DNA of 64,000 bases from Oryzias latipes (Eukaryota; Chordata; Actinopteri; Beloniformes; Adrianichthyidae): assembly GCF_002234675.1 (NCBI RefSeq), contig NC_019866.2, forward strand, positions 6,119,307 to 6,183,306. Reading direction: 5' to 3'. The translations under genes and the position numbers were made by a program. Shown here one piece after another: positions 24,658 through 46,100 of this stretch. Under the pieces are notes generated by a model. The model worked only from the letters and a program-made list of their open reading frames with translations. It did no database searches and was not told the DNA's origin. Numbering within the stretch: the stretch's first letter is position 1; each line of letters starts with the position of its first letter.

Positions 24658-27600
24658 TCAGTCAAAGAGGTCAGGGTGGTGGTCTTGGCAGTACTGCTCA
24701 AAGTTGAAGTCCTCAACTGCAAATGGAACATCTTTCCACTTCTTCACAGTCATCCTTTCACCCGGAGTCTCCAGAGCAAAGTTACAGATGGCCATGTTTG
24801 GTAAAATGATAGCCTTCTTGTACTTCATCTGAAATCCCCATTCCTGGAAATCAACAGAAAAACAATAAAAACACGAACCGCATTAAACCACGGACTGTAG
24901 ATGAGAACTGGACTGATTGGCTCCTCCTCCCTCGTGCTGCCCGCTGGCTCCAAAAAGCCAAAATCTCATATACTTCTAATGAGAAATAAACAACTATTAC
25001 TCATTAGATTTGTCAGAATAACCACTCTGATTGGCATCCTGGTAGACTGTGACTTACCACAGTTCTGAGTTAGCTTACGTGTTTTGAAAATGGACTTTTC
25101 ATTTTCTAATGGACTTTTTACATTTAATCACACCACTCTATATGTGAAACTCTATATGTGCCACTCTATATGAAACGGTCCTTCTAACAAGCTCACTTCT
25201 GATTGAGCAGTTGCCATGGAAACGTTGACTCAGACCGACTCGAACCAATCACTGCTTACTAACATCATCTGGCTCCAACATGGTGGCATCCATATTGTGA
25301 AAAATGGCGACTGAATTGACTTCATTTTGTTGGGAGTAAGCCGTTTTCTCTGGGAAACCTCAAACTCACTCCAGTTCTCTTCCACAGACGATGCGTTAAG
25401 CGCGGCAGAGTACCAGGATGTGTGGGAGTGTCACCTTGTTGCAGTTTCCATTGTTACAGCTGATTCTGCAGCCAGGCTCCCAGTCCTCGAAGCTTCTCGG
25501 TAGCACCACCTGACCACCAACTTTGAAGTGGTTCCTGAGAACAAACAGTGTCATTAGAGAAGACAATCATTCATTCATTTTAACCAAATTTAAAAAAATA
25601 AAAAAACTCACTTGAAGTCTGGATTAATGTTGACAAAGTGAGCTTTTTCCAGGAGTCTAATGTCGCTGCCGGAAGCCACGGGCTGAAAACAGTTGCGACA
25701 CAACAAGCGGATGCTGGAAGCCTGAAAGCGAGCTCTCTTCTCCATCTTTTTGGTCTCCAAAATCTTGTTGATGATGACAGCCTCATTTTGAAGACTAGAT
25801 ATCTAGGTTTTAAAAAGTAAAGCTGAGCCACGTTGGCAGTTGCAACAAAGGCTTAAAATGCGTTTCTTACCTTTCTGCGAAAATCTTGCTGAGTCATCCT
25901 CTGCACCGCAGCGATGGCTTTGGCAGTCAGCACCTCCAGATCTTCGTTGATGCGCTCCCGCCGGACCTCCTTTCCGTCTGCACGAGCAACCACGGAGTAC
26001 TGGCTGTCTACCGCTCTGGCCCGTCCGCTCGCCTGCTGTTGGGCGATCTCATTTGTGAGCAGTCCGTAGCGCACCACCAGGTTGCACTCTGGGATGTCCA
26101 GGCCTTCTTCAGCCACGCTGGTTGAGATCAAGAGGTTGAGGTCACCCTGGCGAAACCTGCGAATTGTTTCTGCCTGTTCGTTCTGCCATAAAGACATGAA
26201 ATGAAAACCATTTTTAGCTTAAAACAAACACATCATTGAGGAATTGTTGTCATTTGAATATTCAAAGTTGATGCCTGGTGACACACCTGTGTCATGTAAG
26301 TGATGCCGTTTCCAGCACCAGTGAGGATGGCTGCTTTAACGCCTGCTGTCTGCAAGGCCCTGCTTTTGAGGACCCAGTCAAACAGGCAGCGGGTGCTTTG
26401 GCGGGTTTTAGAAAAGAGGATCCCTCTTGATTTGACACTAGGACCAAACTGTTGCAGCAGGACGCTCTCCAGCTTGGCCATATTTGGGTTCTCAAAATGA
26501 GAATCAGCTGCAAGTTTCCTCAACTCCACTTGATTTTCTGCAGGAAAAAGCAGATTCTTTTTTATGCTTCCTTGGACAAAGGAGGGAGATTTTTGACCCT
26601 AGAGCACTATCGCCGGGTGATTTTCACCTGAGCAAAACTCTTTACATGAATTTCAATATGTTGCGTGTCAAGGAGTCTGTACCAGGGAATGGGTGGACCA
26701 AAGTTTCCAGTATAATTTTAGTATTTTTGTTCTCAAATTCCTAATTTTTCTGTAATTTTTGAGCATGTTTTTAGGAACTTCCTGTTTTTCTTTTTCATTT
26801 TGTTACACTCAGTTGAAAATAAAAGAAAATGTATCATGTGCTGTCATGTTTTGATCTATTTTTTTATGACAAGTACTTTTTGTTGGGTATACTATATCGG
26901 GTAAAAATTACCTGGCAAAAGTGACAGCGTAACATTTTATAGCAAAAGTGTTCTGGGGTAAAGCTAAAACATGAGGTAAAGGATTAGGACCTCCCACCTT
27001 CAAAAAGGCCCAACAAGAAGAAGTCTGTTCCATCCATGGCAGTGGTGGTCTTTGAGTCATAGAACTCCTCCAGGGAGCGATATGCATCCATCATTCTCAG
27101 AGTGTCATTGATGAGCAGGGCGTCATTGTACTGTCTGAGGTGGAGCGCACACTGGGCCACCAATCTGTTGTTCTCTCGAACTCCTGCTCCAAAACAAACC
27201 CAAACGATGACGGTCTGAAGACGCAAAATGTTCATGGACATGCTTTACAAGCAACAGTCCTACCTCGCTGCTCCAAAATCACCACATCTGCTTCATACTC
27301 CTGTGTTCCACACTGTCTGAGCCTGGCGTCACGAGGAAGGTTCATGAAGTCGTGGATCTGCAGCATCATCCACTTTAGATGATCTCCAAGTGGATCCTGA
27401 CAGAAACCCGGCATAACTATGTAGATTGGATTCTATTACTGCTTTGAGAAGTTGGAAAAACAGACTTACAGCGTGTCTTTTCTCCACAATGTCAAAGGTC
27501 TTGACGGGTCTGGGCACCTTCTTCATCAGTTCCGGCTCATAGTTTTTGGTCGACACTATAGCTGAGTCCAAGTTGGCGCAGATCTGAAGAAAAGGCGGCA

Positions 27601-28382
27601 ACGATGAGCAGACAAAGCGGTACGTTTGATTGGTGATGTTATAAAACTGACCTCCAGCACATGCTCCACAGCATCCTCCAGGATCCTCGCTCCTCCGGTT
27701 CCCGGCGATGCGGTCAGACCCAGAATCTGTGGCAGCTGCCGTTCTCCTTTTAACTTTTTTTCCATGTAGCATCGCATCACTTTGTTGTAAACCGCCTCCT
27801 TGTGAGTGTGGTGGCACTCATCGATGATCAGAAGAGTAATATCTGCACAAAACCATAGTGGTGTTGTCCTTAATGGAGACCTACCAGTTATAAGGGATTA
27901 TGATTGTAACCACTGACCGGAAAGCTCCACATGTTTAGCTTCCTCTTTGTCGATCAGAGCGTTATACAGAATCTGTGCTGTGCAGATGATCACATCGTTC
28001 CTCTGCACCACTTTCCCGAAGAAATCTTTCTCCTCACTCACTCCGCTGACCTTTATGAGGTTATAAAGGCTGCCCAGGTGAGGCTTGAACTCTTTGCTGT
28101 AATGCTGGTCAACTAGGTGCACCTAAAGAAGAACGCATCAAACCTTTGTAGTCCATAGCTTTATATCATTTAATAATAATGTCAGTAGAAAAGGTTTCAG
28201 CTTACCATGTTGACTAAGACGACCACTTTAGCATTTGCCGTGGTCTCCAGGTGCCGTTTGGCCACATACACAGCTGCTCGGGTCTTCCCACCACCAGTTG
28301 GCAGCCAAATGATGATGTTTTCTCCCTTCAGAGCCCTTTCTACCACCTCCTCCTGGTATTTGTACAGTTCAAAATCTGCCAT
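24658..28382 (-). CDS. dhx58: LGP2, RIG-I-like RNA helicase (DHX58), complete
   Basis: Eleven coding exons join in frame to 681 residues (human 678): 28382-28206, 28122-27918, 27842-27652, 27583-27470, 27396-27264, 27183-26998, 26537-26287, 26182-25871, 25802-25612, 25534-25435, 24843-24658. Every boundary has GT/AG. LGP2 is a cytosolic dsRNA-binding ATPase that tunes MDA5 and RIG-I signalling. The protein starts directly with the helicase and has no CARDs, which separates LGP2 from RIG-I and MDA5. Motif [10 protein letters not shown] is near residues 26-34, DECHH near 135-139, TASPGTGG follows, [10 protein letters not shown] is near 441-450 and the GRAR motif near 472-475. In the C-terminal RNA-binding domain the zinc ligands are probably C558/C561 (LLCRNC) and C613/C618 (SCNNGNC). 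The second pair has four residues between the cysteines, against two in human LGP2. No frameshift or stop was seen. Confidence 0.95.
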
Positions 28383-28478
28383 CGTGCTCTGTGATGCAAT
28401 GCCAAAGTCTCAAACTGTGCAGGACAGCAATTTATACTCAATCAAGGGAACTAGATCCAATAAGACCAAACGCTCACC
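28383..28478 (-). other. dhx58: dhx58 5' UTR: leader intron flanked by noncoding exon parts
   Basis: An acceptor CTGCACAG| places the start of the first coding exon at 28414, giving 32 nt of UTR before the ATG. A donor, AAAGGAG|GTGAGC, ends an upstream noncoding exon at 28478, leaving a 63-nt leader intron (28477-28415). That is very short, so the intron may instead be retained or one of these sites may be unused. Confidence 0.5.
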
Positions 28479-28578
28479 TCCTTTAGTGTGTGCCAGACGT
28501 GAGAAAAGGCTTTTAGAGTCAGCAGGACGCCTGCAGCTTCACCTCTCCTTCTACGGCTGCTTAGATCTGCTGTTGGGG

Positions 28579-28585
28579 TTTTAAA
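28579..28585 (-). promoter_or_regulatory. TATA-like box of dhx58
   Basis: TTTAAAA on the minus strand, about 100 bp upstream of the leader-exon donor and about 24-30 bp downstream of the ISRE. This implies a start site near 28550-28560. It is inferred by position only. Confidence 0.4.
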
Positions 28586-28608
28586 GTCTGCTGTGTGACG
28601 TTTAAACT

Positions 28609-28620
28609 GGAAAACGAAAG
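28609..28620 (+). promoter_or_regulatory. Interferon-stimulated response element upstream of dhx58
   Basis: GGAAAACGAAAG contains a perfect GAAANNGAAA core, bound by IRF proteins and ISGF3. It sits about 230 bp upstream of the dhx58 ATG and just upstream of a TATA-like box. LGP2 is interferon-inducible in vertebrates, so placement and sequence agree. Confidence 0.75.
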
Positions 28621-30894
28621 CAAAAGTCAGCTGATCAGAGAAACGTAGCCCTGCTGAGGGGGCGTGTGACAAACAACACTTGGCATCCTTTCGGAATTGA
28701 CATCAAAAAACGGAGTAACACTGTGCAAAAGAGGAACTTTCATACTCACTTTTGTCTGATATCACAAACCTGAATCCTGCTCATCAATGGAATCTCTGGT
28801 AGTTGTTTGCAGGGTGTGTTTTAAGCCACATAGACATCCTGGGTGTTTTGAATCTGCCCTCGCAGAGCCACCTTTTGTGACACGCCAGGAAAGCAAAACT
28901 CACAGCTTGTTTGAGCTGGACTGACTGAGTTCATCCTCTCTTTTCTTTTAGGTTTCATTTACTCATCTGCTTCCGGGAACAACACAACAACAAAAAGTAC
29001 CTAAATCAACACAAAAAGCCACCAAAACCACATTTGAAAGAACTCACAGTGCAAAAGAATGTAAAAGAAAATGTTACTTTTTCAAAAACTGTATCAAATT
29101 CATTTTGGCATGTTAGTGGTTGAAAATAACATTTAAAACACATGAAAAAAGTGAAAAAAAAGAAAGATGAAGCAGTTATCAAGTGATGCACAGGATAATA
29201 GGCTGGAACCAACCCTCTTTGTGGTTTTAGGTGCGGTTCTGCAGATTTACAATAAAAGCTTAGTGCATTATGCATGAAGACTGTTTCCTAGGGGAGGAAA
29301 TGAAAAACAAGCTTCACTCAGACACCAACTAACCTCATTTAAATCTGAATTGCTGTAAAAGCGTAATTGGTAGCTGCAGCACTGGCAGATTGGTCAGTTC
29401 AGACTTCTGTTATTCTTTAATGAAATAAAAACGACTATTAAGATATAGTTACACTTAACAGTGTAAAATCAGTTTGAGGGAAATTAAAACTGTAACCATA
29501 TTAACATCAGAATACCTCTAAATTACTCATTTGGTGGAATAAACTAAAGGTTTTATGCATGCAAATGATATTTACATAAGTTTATTAACTGATAAAAATC
29601 TTTTTTCAGACACACAAAAATAAATACACAAGAAAGGATCAACTGTGCTGACTTTATTTGGTTTAGACAAGACTTCTGCAGCTGGAACACGCCTGGGGAC
29701 TCCGAGTGACTCACGTTTATACATGTGTTTGTTGTCGATAATTATTCCCTTACCTGAGAGGTTGGAAACTAACAGATACAAAAAAAAATTAAAGCCAAAT
29801 TAAAAAATGATATTACAGTAAATGTCATCAAGGTCTACAAAGCAGGAGCACAATACTAGAAAGAACCCTGAATGAAGCAACACATTTCATGAATTTGTCA
29901 ATGTTTGTCATTGTTCGAGTACAAAACTGACTTGTGCACAAATATTAAGAATAAATAATTAATTAAAACAAAATTTAAAAAAACATTTGACAATAATTCC
30001 CTCGAAAGAAGTGGGAAATCTCAGGAAGCACGTCAACAAGAGAACACCTCGTGGGTAAGAATTAATTCAAGTACAAAAACAAAACAAAAATGAGCATTAG
30101 TAACAACAAAATTATTCTTTTTTTTTCTATAAATGTAAACTATCATGCATTTTTTTTTTACCACTTCAGTTTGTATTGTGTCTTTGTGAAAGAAAGCCAA
30201 GACCCTCACAGCTGCAGCTGAGTCGCTTTTCCCTTTTTTTTTTTGCCTGTGTAAAAAAAGTGCTAAAAAATCAAAGAAAATCACTGCCAACATGGTCAAA
30301 TGTGAGCCGACAGAAACGGAGTGGAATGAGAACATGTTTGGCCCAAAGGAACAGTGTGATTGCTGCTGCAGATCCAAATATAGACAACAGTTTATTGGAC
30401 TAATTAGGTGTTGTTTTTCCACATAAAGAAAGTATAAATAATAGAGCTACACTCAAAAAAAAAAAAAAAAAAAAAAGTCAGGAAGTTATTTGAATGAAAT
30501 GACTGATTAAGGTTTTTCACATCCTGGAGACTGTCCACGACGTTCAAGTGTCTGTCAGTAACAGAAGGCAACATGGTTTTAGGTCCGAAGGTTTTTCTCT
30601 GAAATCCTGAACAAATACAGACGCAGACGAAACCAGAACAACCCGCTTATGTTTCAAATTAAAAGCAGAAACATCGGTGAAAGGTGGAGCAGTTCTTTAA
30701 CTCGGACCTGAAACTTTGGTACACTTAATGTGACGTGAATTATATTCAGGTTTCTCCCATTGAGAACTAAATAAAAATGACAGATGACACTTGTGATGTC
30801 TTAACTGGCTCTCAGCCGTTTCTTCACGAGATTATTTTGCACTCGCGCCATTATTAACTCAGGTATGAGATTTGACGACTAGCAAACAGGATCT
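28621..30894. other. dhx58-kat2a intergenic region and kat2a 3' UTR
   Basis: No coding exon. The kat2a stop is at 30895, so its 3' UTR runs into this region. Minus-strand AATAAA candidates lie at about 30390-30395, 29653-29658 and 29581-29586, and I cannot say which is used. A run of about 22 A (plus strand) lies at 30455-30476. The dhx58 proximal promoter occupies the left end. Confidence 0.45.
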
Positions 30895-40737
<9,843 letters not shown>

Positions 40738-43101
40738 CTGGTGCCTTCAGGTTCCGGGCAGAAAGCTGGATTTTACAAACACCAAAAGCTAAAAATTCAA
40801 ATAAAAAATGTACACAGCATTAAAAGCATATTGTTTTAATCGTGAGTGAATAAAAACCTAAAATAAAATATTTACTATTTGAAAGGATCATTTGGCTATT
40901 TCTGGAAATTTTAAATGTACAGGTTCCCAGTACTGTAGTAAAGCGGTGTAGTGTCCTCTAGTGGAAAAACATGAAAGCAACACGTAACAAATGTTAGGCT
41001 CTATGTCAAGCTGTTCTAGAATGAAATCGGCATCCTTGTTTTAAGCCCAACTAGTAATGCCAAAAGTACAATTATTTAAAACGAAATGCCATAAATGTGA
41101 ACTAGTTAACTAGTAATGTTTAGAAATATGTACTAGTTTACTAGTGGGCAATACTTGTGCTTACTGGTTGGTTAGTGACAATCTAAAAAGTCAACTGGTT
41201 AACTAGCTGCATACACATTTTCTACAGCTCCACTAGTAAGGCTCTTGTAAAGCTCACTAGTTAACTAGTGTGACCAAAATGTTTACTCCCAAACTCTGAT
41301 CAATTTTTCCATTCCACATTATATATATATATGCACACACACACAAAAGGACAGACCCAGTTAACTGTAATGCAGAAGCTGTTTTTCTGGAGTACCTCTG
41401 CTATGGTCCACCTAGTGACCGTTTTAGGTATTGCAACTATGCATACCTCAATGAAGACTTTCAAAATTAAACACAATTATTTATGGAACTATATTGTTTC
41501 TTTATGTCTCAAAGAAACAGCTTTTCTCTCATTAAATGTGCAACTTTAAGACAAAATACATATTTTAACAGCAACAACTGTAAAGTGAGACAGTTATAAA
41601 CAAAAAATGTTTTAAAATGTGGATTTATGCATGTAAAGATTATCAAAATTGTATAAGAAACCAGTCTATTATGAAATGTTTGACACTGGAAGTACTATAC
41701 CTCATGTCAAAGCAATAACCGACAGGTTATCAGGTAACCTGTAAAGATGTGTGAAATTGTTTTAGGGTTTTAGGGTGGAAAAAATGAGTAGAAACATTTC
41801 CAAGCCTCTGAATTTCATTTTAAATTCAAAGATTTTTAAGCTATTTTCAACAAAATCATACATGAAAAGATGTCTACCCTCATTTATTCATGAAAGTAGA
41901 ATCGTTTTTCCCACAATCCCTCCCTTTCAAGATGCAACGGCTGCTATTTTCCATGGTTGATGCCATATTAGGATGGATGACCCCCCTCCACCACCACCCT
42001 CAAAAAAAGTTTAAAAGCTGATGCCTCACTGATGTGAAAATTAAGAACAAAAAAAATGTGGTGAACGCTGGAGAACATCTCAATTCATAAAGATGATGAG
42101 ACAAAACCAGTGCATTTAATACCAGAGATCTCCAGAAAGAAAAAGAAAAAAGGAAAAAAAAGAAAAAAATCACAAATTGTCTGACATAACATGTACAGAT
42201 TGGGACGGTGTTTTGTCAAGATCTACATATTGATTATAAACCTGAAGAATCTGTTACAAATAAAGCAATGGTGTCAATACAATAGGGATTTTGGTCAAGA
42301 GGACAATTCTTATTTTTACACCGATGATTCAAAAAACATTAATGCTAAAATTACAAACAGGTGAAAATGTTAAAGTACTTTGTACTCCATATGGTTTGAA
42401 ACCAGGTGATTGAAAAACCTCTGAAGTCAAGGTTTTAAAATCAAACAGATCCATCCGTGTCAAATAGTATAGAACTGGTGGAAGAAGAATCAATCAATCT
42501 ACAGAGATCCATCAAGAAAATCATCTGTCCAGCCCTTTAGTTCTGGTAAAAGCCTCATCCTTTTTTTGGGAAGCCAATCAGGAGCAGGACAGAACATGCA
42601 CCTTGATTTGTACCCAATGACTGGATGGAACCATTTCAGATGCATGTGGAAAGTGAAAACCAATAAAATAAGAGGGGCCCTACAAGCCTGGTTTTATTCT
42701 TTTTTTGTTGTATCCTTTTTTCTCTCTATACAAACAGAAAAGTGAACAAAGAAGGCGCAATTAAGTGCCATTAGTCATGAACGAGATCGTTGTTCTTCTC
42801 TCAAAGAAGACATGAAGAGTCCATCAACTGGAGGCGAGATCATTGGGCGAGTCCAGAGGTCACAGGTCGAATTCAGAAAGCAAAAGAAATGGATTTGTTG
42901 GTCTGTTGGTTTGAGCCATCCATGAGGTCCTGCAGTGTACTGGCCAGTCCACTCATTTTCCAAACAATAACTTGGTGCTGATGGGGTTGTTGGCCTGACC
43001 CTGCTTTGGTTTGACCTCTGAGGTATTGCCGGACAGCTGGCTAATTTCGGGTCTGGTTGATCGAAGCTGTAGATTGGATGGAGGAGTCGATTCATTGCAA
43101 G
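40738..43101. other. kat2a promoter and rab5c 3' UTR region
   Basis: No coding exon. The kat2a upstream region is not strongly CpG-rich and shows no TATA box at the expected place. The rab5c stop is at 43102, so its 3' UTR extends left from there, with a minus-strand AATAAA at about 42692-42697. The CTAG-rich repeat at 41049-41270 lies in the middle. A small-heat-shock gene like human HSPB9 is not seen. Confidence 0.5.
41049..41270. repeat. CTAG-rich cluster of palindromes
   Basis: Within about 220 bp the motif ACTAGT or a close variant recurs many times. Perfect palindromes occur at 41101-41114 (ACTAGTTAACTAGT) and 41255-41270 (CACTAGTTAACTAGTG), with a near-palindrome TACTAGTTTACTAGTG at 41131-41145. 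The copies are irregularly spaced, so this is not a clean tandem array. Confidence 0.75.
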
Positions 43102-46100
43102 TTAGTTCCCACAGCACTGGCTGCTTCTACCCTGGGGTGCAGCTTCTTGAAGGTCAACGCCACCTCTGGCTCGTCCACCTGCGGCTGCACCGCCTTGGGG
43201 CTCGTTCTTCGGAAGCTTCTTGGCTGTTTTTTTTTTTTTTAAGAAGAGAACATAATTAATTGACATTGAAGTAGATGAACTAAAAATTTCAGGTTCGTTA
43301 GGGAAATTTACATTGAACTTTACTGAATTTGACAAAAGACATAAAAATTTACTGGTGAAAGTTGTGTTTTTTGGTGTTTCTAACATGTTTTGTTGCATTT
43401 TTCTGACGATGAAGGACATATTTAATAAATTAAAAATAAGCTCAAATTTGTATTTCTGAGCATTTCTTATTTAAAATCATTATAAATCAGGAACAGACAA
43501 AAACTATTGAAACTATGTCCTAGAAAATGACACGTTTTTTGATTTGGGGTAAAACACGCACATCATAAATTAAAGAACCACTGGGAACACTATTAAAATG
43601 GCTGAAAAGACAACTGGAGAGGGTCTTTAATAAAATGACTATTGGGAATTTAAAAAGTAAATAAACACCTAACCTCCCTTTATCAAAGAAAAAGAAAAAC
43701 CATGGAGGAGCACCGAGAAATTTGTTATCATTTAACTAGACGTTTAGCATAAGTCCAGATAAGCCGTTGATTAGGAAGCACTTACCGATAGCCATAAAAA
43801 TCTCATTGACATTCATTGCAGTCTTGGCGGAAGTTTCCATAAAGAGCAAGCTGTTGTCGTCTGCGTACGCTTGTGCTTCCTGAGGTCACAAAAAAGATGG
43901 AATATCGAAGTGCTTTTGGGCAGCATATGGTTTTTGAACATTTTAGACGACCTGATTGACCTTTAATGTTTCCCAATAAGCACTTCTGTTTACCTGGAAA
44001 TCTACATTTCTCTTGTTGGTCAGGTCTGCTTTGTTGCCTGCCAGTGCAATTACAATGTTGGGGCTGGCTTGTCTCTGGAGCTCCTTCACCCAGTTCTTTG
44101 CACGTGTGAATGTGTCCTTTAAGAGAAAAAGGAAACAAAAATTAGTACAATTACAAAACATCTCCATGGACTTTTAATGATCAACACAACTTTAAAAACT
44201 GGCCTTTGACAGTGAAAGTTTTATTCTCTCGGGTTAAAGACCCACTCCGAAGAAAATTGTGTTTTTGGTGTTTTGTTGCCAATGATCAATATTCAGGTAG
44301 AGTTTTTTCTAAGTCATACTCTCTAAAAATAAAAATAAAAAGAAAGAAAGTACGTTCCAGTACAATATCACGATATGTATCGTATCGTTGGACGTGTATT
44401 GGGGTACGTATCGTATCGCCAGACTCTTGCCGATACACACCCCTCATCTGGCATGAAACTGCACGCCTGGGTGGCGCCCATATTGCTTGCCAGTCTCCTA
44501 GTACCAGTAATGTTAGGTTGGGGGTGTTAGGGGCTGTGAGCCAATGGGAGAGCCTGTAACAGATGGGTGACTGGAAGTGGGGGCGGGGTTGCTCTGCACC
44601 GACAGTCCACAACTCTGAGGCAAATTGCTGATAACGTACTCTGCAGAAACTGTTTCCATTTTTTATTTAGCCTAAAAATGGGGTTATCAGATAAAGACCA
44701 CTGGGAACGCCTTTGAAATAGATGAAAAGACGATCAGAGTGGCTCTTTAGGCCGTCGTCAAATCTCCACCAATCAGGTTACTTACTGTGTTGGTAATATC
44801 AAAAACCACGATGGCAGCCTGTGCCCCTCTGTAGTACATAGGGGCCAAGCTGTGATAGCGTTCTTGTCCTGCAGTGTCCCAGATCTCAAACTTGACCGTC
44901 GTATCATCCAAACATACCGTCTGCGTGAGGAAGGCAGCTGAAAAGGAGAAATTGTTTTCAATGGAATGATCTAACCTTTCAACAAAAGTGGAATTGGATA
45001 TCATAACTCATTAATGTCAACATGAAGAATCCAACTGAAGAAAGGAAACGTAAAAAAAAGTATCTCTAATGCTGAGAAAGATTTAGAACAAAATGAGAAA
45101 AATGTTCCCATCAACACAACAAAATCACAAGAAAGATCATGAGATTTTTTTTCAAGAAGAAAGGAATTAACAGATTGAGTTTACACGCCATCAGATCTGT
45201 TGTACATAAAAAGGAAAACGGTCACATGACAAAAGGAGTTAAGCTCTTTCTTGCATAGCAAATATTTTAGAGCTTAGTAATCTTTGACCAGGAATCAAGT
45301 AGACCACAAGTTCAGCAGAAAAAGAAAATGCTGCGTTGCTTTTAGCCGTTCTGACAGGATCCTTTTCCTGCATCCTATTGCTGTTGACTCACCAGCTATT
45401 AAAGCGCTTTAGCGTCAGGAAGAAAGTACATAACAGGTATTTAAAAACAGCACGAAAGTGATGTGAAATGTGAGGTAAATGAGAAGTCAGTAGAAGAAAA
45501 TGCAAAAGTCTGAGGTTTAGGTATCTGTACTGGTTAATGTTTCCATGTAAACATTTGGTAAAGTAAACCAAATGTTTACTTTACAAGGTAAAGAAAAGTA
45601 AACCAAATGTTTACTTTACAAGGTAAAGTAAAGTAAACCAAATGTTTACTTTTTTGTTTACAAAAGAAGATTCAGATAATTCTACATCTAAACACACCCA
45701 TCTCCAGCATCTCCTTTGGAGCTATGTGGTTGCAAAATAAAAACAAAACAAAAAAAATCTAAGCAACTAAACACATTTCTTTGATTCGCAGGAGAACTCC
45801 AGTTAAAAGACTGAATTTTATTGTTCCATTTCTGAGTTTTGTTTCTTCGCTCCTGCGTTGGGAGCTAAGAAGTCGATTCAGTCAAGTAACAGAACTGGTT
45901 GAGCCACTTCTGTTTAGATTTATAACAGGAAAGATTGGGAGTTGCAAAAAGCAGTTACTGGCAAGGACGTGTTGTGGTTCGCTTCAGCAGCTGTGCTGGG
46001 AAGTTTCTGAATCCACCAAACTACCTGGCACACACCGAACAAAGACAGAGGTGCATCTGCATGAATCAGCAAAGCATCAACAGCTTAACTTCTTAACTTA

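Noticed and set aside
30455-30476. A-run as a possible processed-pseudogene tail
   Set aside because: No retrocopied coding sequence or target duplication lies beside it. It is treated as a simple homopolymer.
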